From assembly GCF_014649695.1 (NCBI RefSeq), contig NZ_BMTN01000001.1, positions 620,001-684,000 on the forward strand: 64,000 bases of DNA. The letters run 5' to 3'. Below the pieces are notes generated by a model. The model searched no databases and was not told where the DNA came from. It worked only from the letters and a program-made list of their open reading frames with translations. This document shows positions 57,498 to 64,000 of this stretch, in pieces (positions within the stretch are counted from its first letter, which is position 1; every line of letters starts with the position of its first letter). The DNA is from Streptomyces kurssanovii (GTDB lineage Bacteria; Actinomycetota; Actinomycetes; Streptomycetales; Streptomycetaceae). The translations under genes were made by a program, and so were the position numbers.

Positions 57498-58529
57498 TCA
57501 CGCCTGGCTCGGCCCCGCCGTGCTCTCGCGCGGCTTGAGGGTCGTACGCAGCACCACCGTCTGAAGGAGCGCCGCGCTGCCCGCCATCCGCTGGAGCAGT
57601 AGTTCCGCCGCCGTGCGCCCGAGGTCGTAGGACGGCAGCTCGACCGTCGTGAGCGAGGGCCGCACCAGCGACGCCCAGGGCACGTCGCCGAAGGACAGGA
57701 CGCCGACCCCCGGCGGCGCCTGCCCCGCTTCGCGCAGGGCCTGGAGCGCGCCCACGGTCATCAGGTTGTTCGCCACGAACACGGCGTCCGGCGGCTCGGG
57801 CAGGGCGAGCAGTTCCTGCATGGCCGCCCGGCCGCCCTCGACGCGGAAGTCGGCATGGCGGATGTAGGACGCGGCCCGCGCCGGGTCCCCGGAGTCGTTG
57901 CCCAGTTCGCCACGGAGGGCGGACCGGTAGCCGGCGAGGCGCTCCTCGGAGGTGGAGGCCCCCGCGGGACCGGTGATGCAGGCGACCCGCTGGTATCCGG
58001 CCCGGAGCAGGTGGCGGGTGGCGACCTCGCCGCCGTGCTGGTTGTCCACCATGACGGCGTCGACGTCGGCGTCGTGGGGCCGGCGGTCGACGGCCACCAC
58101 GGGCATTCCTCTGGCCATGAGCGGACTGAGGTCGGTCCGGTCGCGTGAGGCGGCGGCGACGATGACTCCGGCCATCTGTTCGCCCATGACGATGTCGATG
58201 TAACGGCGTTCCTTCTCGACGTCCTCGTCGGAGTTGCACAGGACGACCGACATGCCGGTGCGCTGCGCGGCGTCCTCGACGCCGCGGGCGAGCGAGGTGA
58301 AGAACGGGTTCTCGATGTCGGGGATGATCAGGCCGATCACGCTCGACTGCTGTTTGCGCAGCGACCGGGCGAGCCGGTTGGGCGCGAAACCGAGCTCCGC
58401 GGCGGCCTGCCGTACGGACTCGGCGCGGGCGGCTGTGACGTTGCCGCCGTTGAAGACCCGCGACACCGTCGCCGGCGACACTCCGGCCGCACGCGCCACG
58501 TCCTGAATCGTCACCACTGTCGTGTCCAC
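57498..58529 (-). CDS. LacI-family transcriptional regulator
   Basis: 343 aa from the GTG at 58529; a second GTG at 58517 (VVTIQDV) has better spacing to a GAAAGG site and may be the true start. N-terminal HTH 'TIQDVARAAGVSPATVSRVFNGG', hinge 'NRLARSLRKQQSSVIGLIIPDIENPFF', then a periplasmic-binding-like sensor domain. Two palindromes of the same type as those at the kinase/GH172 promoter lie upstream, which indicates autoregulation and control of the furanoside pathway. Confidence 0.92.
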   Translation of the reverse strand: MDTTVVTIQDVARAAGVSPATVSRVFNGGNVTAARAESVRQAAAELGFAPNRLARSLRKQQSSVIGLIIPDIENPFFTSLARGVEDAAQRTGMSVVLCNSDEDVEKERRYIDIVMGEQMAGVIVAAASRDRTDLSPLMARGMPVVAVDRRPHDADVDAVMVDNQHGGEVATRHLLRAGYQRVACITGPAGASTSEERLAGYRSALRGELGNDSGDPARAASYIRHADFRVEGGRAAMQELLALPEPPDAVFVANNLMTVGALQALREAGQAPPGVGVLSFGDVPWASLVRPSLTTVELPSYDLGRTAAELLLQRMAGSAALLQTVVLRTTLKPRESTAGPSQA

Positions 58530-58679
58530 ACCTTTCGTCCGCTGCGCAGACCCGCGCAGCCGCCACGCGGCCAACCGCCACGCATCCCGCTGCCGACGTG
58601 CCGCGCCGGGCCGGCGCGTAGCCGCGGGGTGGTGCCGCACCAGCCGGTTCGCCGTGGGTTCCTTGACTTTACCCGCCCC

Positions 58680-58693
58680 TGAAAAGGATTTCT
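58680..58693. promoter_or_regulatory. LacI-type operator 3, upstream of lacI-family gene
   Basis: TGAAAAGGATTTCT, 151 nt upstream of the LacI start; two mismatches to the TGAAATGGATTTCA site at 50609. Confidence 0.55.
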
Positions 58694-58828
58694 TCCCTGA
58701 GCCCAGGCCAACCGTCAACCCAGGTGTTTCTGCAGGGCCCGCTTTGTCGTCACGCTGTGTCCGCGCGCCTGGGAATGTCGTGCGGAGCAGGGACTCCATG
58801 GGAATTTGTATGCTGCACAAGCACTTTC

Positions 58829-58842
58829 TGCAATCGATTTCA
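58829..58842. promoter_or_regulatory. LacI-type operator 4, upstream of lacI-family gene
   Basis: TGCAATCGATTTCA, one base away from the ideal TGAAATCGATTTCA. It lies 300 nt upstream of the LacI start and 135 nt before the DUF488 gene. The whole 58530-58976 stretch holds no other feature that I can support. Confidence 0.65.
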
Positions 58843-58976
58843 CGTCAAGCTCCTCGGCGTCGTGACTCCGGCCCCGGGCGAGGGTCCGGACCGGAGGCCC
58901 GGACGCGGCCGGGCCGGGATGTCGGCCCGGCATGCCATCGGTCGCCCCGGCGGCCCGGTCCTGTGACTCTGGTGGC

Positions 58977-59336
58977 ATGCGACGAGGAAATGGCGGGACG
59001 AAGGTCCGCAGGGTCTACGAAGAGCCCGGTCCGGACGACGGCCTCCGGGTCCTCGTCGACCGGCTCTGGCCACGCGGTCTGAGCAAGGACGCGGCGCACG
59101 TCGACGAGTGGCCCAAGGCGCTGACGCCGTCGTCGGAGCTGCGGCGCTGGTACCACGGAACGGACGGGGAGTACGAGGAGTTCCGGCGACGCTACGAGGC
59201 CGAGCTCGCCGAACCCGCCGCCGCGGAAGCGCTGCGGAAACTGCGCACTCTCGCCGCCGAAGGGCCGGTCACGCTGCTGACGGCGTCCAAGGAGCCGGAC
59301 CGCAGCCACGCCGCCGTGCTGCGCAGCCTGCTCTGA
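58977..59336 (+). CDS. DUF488 (YeaO-like) family protein
   Basis: 119 aa. Starts MRRGNGGTKVRRVYEEP and has the family's 'DGLRVLVDRLWPRGLSKDAAHVDEW', 'RWYHGT' and 'VTLLTASKEPDRSHAAVL' blocks. Small cytosolic protein of unknown activity. Its stop overlaps the ATG of the next gene (TGATG), so they are translationally coupled. Confidence 0.85.
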   Translation: MRRGNGGTKVRRVYEEPGPDDGLRVLVDRLWPRGLSKDAAHVDEWPKALTPSSELRRWYHGTDGEYEEFRRRYEAELAEPAAAEALRKLRTLAAEGPVTLLTASKEPDRSHAAVLRSLL

Positions 59337-60166
59337 TGCCCGCTCAACTCGCCGAAGGCGACGGCACTTGGACCGGGAGCCGTATCGTGGACCCGACGGC
59401 GCTCCGGCGACGGTCCGGCAGCCGCCCCGGACGAGAGGCCCACCGCGTGCACCTGCCCACCGACGATCCGGCGGCGCCCTGGATGACTCCCCTGCCCGGC
59501 GGTGCCGTGGAGCTCCGCGACGACCGGCGCGGCACCAGGTGGCGCACCGAGCTCGCCCCGTTCCTGCTCGGCACGTATCCCGTCACCACGGGCCTCCACC
59601 GTGCCGTCACCGGAGCCGACCCCACTCCGGATCCCGCCGCCCACCTCACCGCCGACCCAGCCGCGAGCGGAGCGGCACCCGTGACGAACATCAGCTGGCT
59701 CGACGCGATCGAACTGTGCAACCAGGTGTCGGCCCGGGCCGGGCTCGGCCGGGCCTACTCCCGCGACGCGCGCAGCGGCGAGGTGACATGGGACCGGGCG
59801 TCGGACGGCTACCGGCTGCCGACCGAGGCGGAGTGGCAGCACGCCTGCAAGGCGGGCACCAGCGGTTACCGCTACGGCGAGATCGACGACATCGCCTGGT
59901 ACGCGGACAACTCCGGCGGCCGGGCCCACGACGTCGGCGGCAAGAGGCCCAACCCCTGGGGCCTGCACGACATGCTGGGCAATGTGTGGGAGTGGTGCTG
60001 GGACCTCTACGACGAGGAGGTCTACGGTTCCTACCGCATCTTCCGAGGCGGCGGCTGGGCCGAGTCGGCGCGCGGCTGCGGAGCCTCCGTGCGACGCCGC
60101 AGCCACCCCACGTTCGCGATCGACGACCTCGGCCTCCGGCTCGCCCGGACCGTGCGGAGCGCCTGA
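59336..60166 (+). CDS. SUMF1/formylglycine-generating-enzyme-like domain protein
   Basis: 276 aa from the coupled ATG; conserved sequence begins near residue 45 (MTPLPGGAVELRDDRRG). Blocks 'LGTYPVTTGLHRAVTG', 'PVTNISWLDAIELCNQVS', 'YRLPTEAEWQHACKAG', 'NPWGLHDMLGNVWEWCWD' and 'RGGGWAESARGCGASVRRR' define the C-type-lectin-like SUMF1 fold. In true formylglycine-generating enzymes this C-terminal block holds a pair of copper-binding Cys; here only one Cys is present, so FGE activity is doubtful. It may be a binding or other oxygenase-like member (EgtB/PvdO-like folds). Confidence 0.82.
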   Translation: MPAQLAEGDGTWTGSRIVDPTALRRRSGSRPGREAHRVHLPTDDPAAPWMTPLPGGAVELRDDRRGTRWRTELAPFLLGTYPVTTGLHRAVTGADPTPDPAAHLTADPAASGAAPVTNISWLDAIELCNQVSARAGLGRAYSRDARSGEVTWDRASDGYRLPTEAEWQHACKAGTSGYRYGEIDDIAWYADNSGGRAHDVGGKRPNPWGLHDMLGNVWEWCWDLYDEEVYGSYRIFRGGGWAESARGCGASVRRRSHPTFAIDDLGLRLARTVRSA

Positions 60167-60435
60167 GCCGAACCGTCCGCGTTCCCTGTCCCGGCCGGCC
60201 AAGGGCGGGCAGGCGCCCCGGATCGCCGACTTCGACGTCCCCACCCGGGAGCTGTCCGTGGGTGTCCGGCACATTCTCGAGCCACGCGTGCGCGCGGTCT
60301 TGGTCACCAGCCTCGACGACGCGTTGTTCCCAGCCCGGGCATCTTGGCCGTGTGGCTCCTGGAGCGACTCGGCGGGCGAGGTGAACCTCCCGGCAGCCCC
60401 GACCTGCTGCGGCCTCGCGGGGCGAGGAGGTCCTG

Positions 60436-60903
60436 CTAGAGGCGCAGCCGAGGGGCCTCCGCGGCCGGGTCCACCGGGCCGGTCAGCCGGCCCGCCAGCT
60501 CGCGGGCCCAGCCGGTCAGCCCCGGCACGTCGATGGCATGGGGCGCGGGGAAGCCGGCGATCCGGTCGGCGCCGCGCAGCAGCAGACGGGCGCCGCCCGC
60601 GGTGTTGCCCCGCGCCGCGTGGGTGAGCCCCACCGCGAGCTGGGCCAGGCCGCGCCACAGCTCACGTTCGTCCTCGGGGCCGGACTTCCAGGCGTCCTCG
60701 AACACTTCGTGCGCGTGGAACGGCATCCCGGCGTCGAGCAGCCGCTGCGCCTCGGAGAGCGTCTCGGCGGGAGTGCGCAGCACACCCTCCGGCTGGCGTT
60801 CCACGCCGGGCGCGCCATGGGGGAGGGGGCGCCCCAGCCCGTCCCGGGGGCGGGCGTTGCGCGCCCGGCCCTCGGCGTCGCGGTCTCTGCGTGCCTTGTC
60901 CAT
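60436..60903 (-). CDS. DUF309 family protein
   Basis: 155 aa from ATG 60903. About 45 basic residues precede the DUF309 helical domain 'EAQRLLDAGMPFHAHEVFEDAWKSGPEDERELWRGLAQLAVGLTHAARGN', whose His/Glu pattern (HEVFEDAW) is diagnostic. Function unknown. Single gene next to tRNA-Pro copy 2. Confidence 0.85.
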   Translation of the reverse strand: MDKARRDRDAEGRARNARPRDGLGRPLPHGAPGVERQPEGVLRTPAETLSEAQRLLDAGMPFHAHEVFEDAWKSGPEDERELWRGLAQLAVGLTHAARGNTAGGARLLLRGADRIAGFPAPHAIDVPGLTGWARELAGRLTGPVDPAAEAPRLRL

Positions 60904-61048
60904 GCCGCAATTGTCCCTCGTACACCTCCACCGGCGGCGGGCGGTGTGGCCACATGCCACCGCGTCGCAGGCCGGGCGTCGACGACCCCGCAGAGTGAGG
61001 TAATGTTCTCTTGCGCGCTCAGCCAGGGAAACAGGCGGAACCGCGCAC

Positions 61049-61122
<74 letters not shown>

Positions 61123-61138
61123 CTCGAGAGAGTCGTAG

Positions 61139-61180
61139 ATCCAGGGGCCGTTTCAGAGCGATCTGAAACGGCCCCTGGAT
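61139..61180 (+). terminator. Terminator of tRNA-Pro copy 2
   Basis: 18-bp perfect stem 61139-61156/61163-61180 with loop AGCGAT. Homologous to the terminator after copy 1, with compensatory stem changes. Confidence 0.92.
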
Positions 61181-61235
61181 TGTTTTGGGGACCAGTTCCG
61201 GTGACCACTTGGGGACCGACTCGCCTTGACCGCGT

Positions 61236-61541
61236 CCGCGGGCGACCACGATCGGGCTGGGCCGCGGCGTGCTGGACGTCTTACCCACCCCGCATCGACC
61301 CCGGTGAGGCGGCCGACCTGCCCTGCAACTCCCGCAGCGGCTGCGGGAACCGCTTGTCGGCGGCAAGGAACGGCCGGCGGAGCGCTTCCGTATCGAGGAG
61401 TTCTGCCGCCGCGTCGCCGAACGCACCGGAGGCCGTCCACGCACCGCCCCGTGGGACGCCGGCGCCGTCCTGACGACCCTCGCCGGCACCGTCTCCGGCG
61501 GAGAGCTCAACCGGATCATCAGCCAACTGCCGTCCGGCTAA
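61236..61541 (+). pseudogene. Frameshifted remnant of a DUF2267 gene
   Basis: The protein pieces run through two frames. 'RGVLDVL' (around 61263-61283) and 'LQLPQRLREPLVGGKERPAE...ISQLPSG' (61323-61541, ending TAA) share one frame; 'RIDPGEAADL' (61291-61322) between them is in another. Joined, they give the DUF2267 pattern VL..RI.PGEA.DL..QLP..L...RIEEFCRRVAERTG...AVLTTLAGTVSGGEL..I..QLP. A TGA at 61305 blocks the outer frame. No start codon or ribosome site is seen. At least two single-base indels are needed, so it is a decayed gene rather than an active one, unless the sequence has errors here. Confidence 0.6.
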
Positions 61542-61610
61542 GCCCTCCTTTTCGGCGAGGCCGACCTGGCGGCCGACCGAAGGCGACCGCCGAGTGTGCG
61601 GGGCCCGCAT

Positions 61611-61682
61611 GGCGGAGGGCGGAGGGCGGAGGGCGGAGGGCGGCGGGCGGAGGGCGGCGGGCGGCAGGCGGAGGGCGGCGGG
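61611..61682. repeat. G-rich heptamer tandem repeat (GGCGGAG/GGCGGCG)
   Basis: About ten head-to-tail copies of GGCGGAG, with GGCGGCG and GGCGGCA variants, over 72 bp. Strand-asymmetric G-runs could form G-quadruplexes. Lies between the DUF2267 remnant and the 3' end of the cold-shock gene; no gene is supported in 61542-61728. Confidence 0.93.
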
Positions 61683-61728
61683 TGCGCCACGCCCGCCGCC
61701 CGGCCGCCTTGCCTACGGTGGTGGAGGG

Positions 61729-61932
61729 TCAGGCCGGCGTGACGTTCTCCGCCTGGGGCCCCTTGGGCCCCTGTGTGACGTCGAACTGGACCTTCTGCCC
61801 CTCCGAGAGCTCTCGGAATCCGGTGCTGGCGATGGCCGAGTAATGGACGAACACGTCGGGCCCGCCGCCGTCCTGCTCGATGAAGCCGAAGCCCTTTTCC
61901 GGGTTGAACCACTTCACAGTGCCGGTGGCCAT
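61729..61932 (-). CDS. Cold-shock protein, CspA family
   Basis: 67 aa from ATG 61932 with AAGGAG upstream. Full CSD: '[34 protein letters not shown]' includes both RNA-binding motifs (KGFGFI, DVFVH). RNA chaperone. The 5' leader region up to 62139 is about 200 nt with no gene, consistent with the long untranslated leader of many csp mRNAs. Confidence 0.97.
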   Translation of the reverse strand: MATGTVKWFNPEKGFGFIEQDGGGPDVFVHYSAIASTGFRELSEGQKVQFDVTQGPKGPQAENVTPA

Positions 61933-62139
61933 GATGATCTCCTTCGTGCGTGCGTGCGGGATGCGAACCCCGCGCGTGGTGCGGGTGCCATGAGATCGTC
62001 TTCGCCTCCCGTGCTCACGGGGCGCAGACACGCCCACGCAGTGACACAAACGCGACCTGGCACCGAGAAATCACAGCTCCGGGTGCTCGCGGGCCCGGCG
62101 GCGGGACAGCGTCGACGACCGCCTCGCGGCACGCACCGG

Positions 62140-63348
62140 TCAGGCTGCCCGGCCGGCGGCGGTCGGTGCCTCGGCGCGGTTGGCGCGCAGCAGCTGTTGG
62201 CGCTTGGCGACACCTCCCGGCATGCGGTGCAGGCTGAAAGAACCCGGCTTGTGCGCCTCTCCGGACAGGTGCTTGGGGATGCTCTTGCAGACGAATTCCT
62301 TGATCCTGGCGCCCGGACCGGCGTCGATGTGCAGCCACACCGCGACGTCGGACCTGTTGGCGAACTGGTAGATGCCCGCGCTTCGCCCCAGGCTGATGCA
62401 CTGGGCGTACATCGACTGGTGCAGCTTCTCCGGCTGCTCACCCGCGAGCCGGCTGAGCACCGTGTCGGCGGCCCGCGCGCCCAGGGGCGTCGCGTTCAGG
62501 CAGCTCATCCGCAGCGGCAGGCCGGACGGCGCCGCGGAGTCCCCGGCCGCGACGATGCGCGTGTCGTCCACGCTCGTGAGCGTCTCGTCCGTGAGCAGGC
62601 GGCCCACGGCGTCGGTGCTCAGCCCGCTGCGCGCGGCCAGGTCAGGAACGCCGAAGCCGACGGTCCACACGGTGACCTCGCTCGGCAGCTCACGGCCGTC
62701 AGCGAGCCGCACGGCTTCGCGGGTCACCGCCGTCACCTTCGCGTCGGAGCCGTCGATGACCGTCACGCCGAGCTCGGCCAGCCGCTTCGCAACCGAGCGC
62801 CGGCCCCGGGTGTGCAGGTACGGGCCGAGGACGCCGCCGCAGACCAGGGTCACCCGGCGGCCAAGCTCCGCCAGCTCTGCGGCGGTCTCGATCCCGGTCG
62901 GGCCGGCTCCGACGACCGTCATCGGGGCGGTCGCGGGCGTCGCGTCGAGGACCGACCGCAGGCGCTGTGCCTCCTCCAGGGTGGCGATCGGGTGGGCGAA
63001 CTCGGCCGCCCCCGGCACGCCGGGGTCGGCGCTGCCACTGCCCACGGCGTAGATCAGGTAGTCGTAGTCGAGCGTGCCGTCCGCCGCCAGCGTCACGCTG
63101 CGCTCGGCCGCGTCGATCCGGGTCACGGTGTCGATCACCAGGCGGACGCCCTCGGCCAGGACGTCCTGGTAGGCGACGATCGCGTCGTCGGACCCGCCCA
63201 CCAGCTGGTGCAGACGGACCCGGTGGACGAAGTCCGGGCGGGGGTTGATCAGCGTCACGGTCACGTCGTCGCGCAGCGTCAGCCGGTTCGCGGCCATCAC
63301 GCCCGCGTAACCGCCACCGATCACGGCCACATGCGTGTTCCCAGTCAT
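62140..63348 (-). CDS. NAD(P)/FAD-dependent oxidoreductase, NDH-2-like
   Basis: 402 aa from ATG 63348 with GGAGG upstream. FAD site 'VAVIGGGYAGVMAANRL' at the N-terminus, second Rossmann 'MTVVGAGPTGIETAAELAELGRRVTLV' near the middle, and 'VAAGDSAAP' for FAD. Resembles type-II NADH dehydrogenases and related disulfide-reductase-fold flavoproteins. Lacks a clear C-terminal membrane amphipathic anchor, so it may be a soluble relative. Single gene with a promoter region shared with the GyrI-like gene. Confidence 0.88.
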   Translation of the reverse strand: MTGNTHVAVIGGGYAGVMAANRLTLRDDVTVTLINPRPDFVHRVRLHQLVGGSDDAIVAYQDVLAEGVRLVIDTVTRIDAAERSVTLAADGTLDYDYLIYAVGSGSADPGVPGAAEFAHPIATLEEAQRLRSVLDATPATAPMTVVGAGPTGIETAAELAELGRRVTLVCGGVLGPYLHTRGRRSVAKRLAELGVTVIDGSDAKVTAVTREAVRLADGRELPSEVTVWTVGFGVPDLAARSGLSTDAVGRLLTDETLTSVDDTRIVAAGDSAAPSGLPLRMSCLNATPLGARAADTVLSRLAGEQPEKLHQSMYAQCISLGRSAGIYQFANRSDVAVWLHIDAGPGARIKEFVCKSIPKHLSGEAHKPGSFSLHRMPGGVAKRQQLLRANRAEAPTAAGRAA

Positions 63349-63521
63349 AGTGCCTCCTCCGTTTCCAGGTGTTCGGCCTCAAGACACCGGGCCCTCGGTG
63401 GCTGTGACACGGTGTGAGTCGGATCACCTCACGGGCTAGGGGGGAGGTCAGATCCAGCCTGCGACGCGTCGCCCCATGGGCCGACCTGCCGTGAGCTCGG
63501 CCGGCTCCCTACGATCTCGGC

Positions 63522-64000
63522 ATGACTACCAAGTACGACGTCAAGCGCGAGCTCAAGCAGTGCTACTCACCCAAGAACACCGACTGGGAGCTCGTCGACA
63601 TCCCCGAACTTCGTTTCCTCGCCATCGACGGCCACGGCGACCCGAACACAACCGCCGCGTACCGCCACGCGGTCGAGGCGCTCTACGCGGTCGCCTATAC
63701 GGCGAAGTTCGCGAGCAAAGGTGATCTGGGCATGGATTTCGTCGTGGGCCCGCTCGAGGGATTGTGGTGGGCGGACGACATGGACGACTTCCTGGCCAGA
63801 CTCAAGGACAACTGGCGGTGGAGACTGCTCATCAACGTCCCCGACTGGATCACCGGCGGCATGATCGAAGACGCCAAGCACACCGCCCTGACCAAGAAGA
63901 ACCTTCCGGCCGTTCCGGACGTTCGGTCGGAGACGCTGCACGAGGGCACCAGCGCCCAGGTCCTCCACATCGGCTCTTACGACGACGAGACCCCGATCCT
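63522..64000 (+). CDS. GyrI-like small-molecule-binding domain protein (3' truncated by window edge)
   Basis: At least 159 codons from ATG 63522 with no stop before the window end. Stand-alone GyrI-like/SOUL-like ligand-binding domain: 'TDWELVDIPELRFLAIDGHGDPNT..AYRHAVEALYAVAYTAKF' followed by 'FVVGPLEGLWW' and '.LHEGTSAQVLHIGSYDDE', all typical of the actinobacterial GyrI-like family. Probably binds or hydrolyses small hydrophobic compounds. No HTH is attached. Confidence 0.85.
   Translation, partial: MTTKYDVKRELKQCYSPKNTDWELVDIPELRFLAIDGHGDPNTTAAYRHAVEALYAVAYTAKFASKGDLGMDFVVGPLEGLWWADDMDDFLARLKDNWRWRLLINVPDWITGGMIEDAKHTALTKKNLPAVPDVRSETLHEGTSAQVLHIGSYDDETPI

Noticed and set aside
57403-58581. 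Alternative long minus-strand frame overlapping the LacI gene
   Set aside because: Low-complexity Arg/Gly translation ending in repeat units; the LacI frame has full HTH and sensor domain motifs.
58715-58978. Short minus-strand frame upstream of the LacI gene
   Set aside because: Overlaps two operator-like sites, has no ribosome site and its product resembles no family.
59336-60166. Functional formylglycine-generating enzyme
   Set aside because: The paired active-site Cys are not both present and no sulfatase gene is near.

Overview
The window is high-GC actinobacterial chromosome, almost certainly Streptomyces. The signs are very high third-position GC, frequent GTG starts, ATGA/GTGA-coupled operons, Tat and lipobox signal sequences, SpoIIE-type phosphatases and DmdR/IdeR-like iron boxes. 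It holds about 40 protein genes, two identical tRNA-Pro(GGG) genes, several strong hairpin terminators and clear operator palindromes. No integrase, transposase, CRISPR array or rRNA was seen.

Layout. 1-2.3 kb: an NMT1/THI5-type ABC importer, cut by the left edge. 2.3-6.8 kb: a secreted oxidative sugar-metabolism pair, a ThuA plus glucose/sorbosone-dehydrogenase giant and a Tat-exported TIM-barrel protein, behind a LacI-type palindrome. 6.9-11 kb: small single genes, an L,D-transpeptidase-like lipoprotein and a split transketolase with a MerR/SoxR-like promoter. 11.0 kb: tRNA-Pro copy 1. 11.3-14 kb: a membrane SpoIIE phosphatase. 14.3-43.7 kb: a complete hydroxamate siderophore locus. 43.8-47.1 kb: a metallo-beta-lactamase-fold protein and a second SpoIIE phosphatase. 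47.3-58.5 kb: a sugar catabolic region (FucI-like isomerase, FGGY kinase, GH172 enzyme, ABC importer, LacI regulator), interrupted by an oxidoreductase/HxlR pair and a chloramphenicol-phosphotransferase-like gene. 59-64 kb: small genes, tRNA-Pro copy 2, a decayed DUF2267 gene, a cold-shock protein, an NDH-2-like flavoprotein and a GyrI-like protein cut by the right edge.

The siderophore locus is the most interesting part. It contains an ornithine N5-hydroxylase, a formyltransferase, a four-module NRPS (C-A-T, C-A-T-E, C-A-T, C-A-T, terminal C; no thioesterase), an MbtH protein, a Sfp-type phosphopantetheinyl transferase, a heterodimeric ABC half-transporter pair, a FecCD/ATPase/lipoprotein importer and an amidohydrolase. 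Pocket residues of A1 and A4 resemble acyl-hydroxyornithine codes and A3 reads the hydroxyornithine code DMENLGLINK, so the logic is that of foroxymithine and erythrochelin. The A2 pocket reads DPQDFGVIQK, which is neither the usual Ser nor Thr code. The expected product is therefore formyl-hOrn / D-X / hOrn / formyl-hOrn with an unassigned residue X. Four iron boxes flank the divergent promoters.

The 47-58 kb region reads as a coherent pathway for a furanoside sugar. A GH172 enzyme, an importer without its own ATPase, a FucI-family isomerase (a family that also acts on D-arabinose) and an FGGY kinase would convert D-arabinofuranosides to D-ribulose 5-phosphate. The same palindrome, near TGAAATCGATTTCA, occurs twice between the kinase and GH172 genes and twice upstream of the LacI gene, tying the regulator to the pathway.
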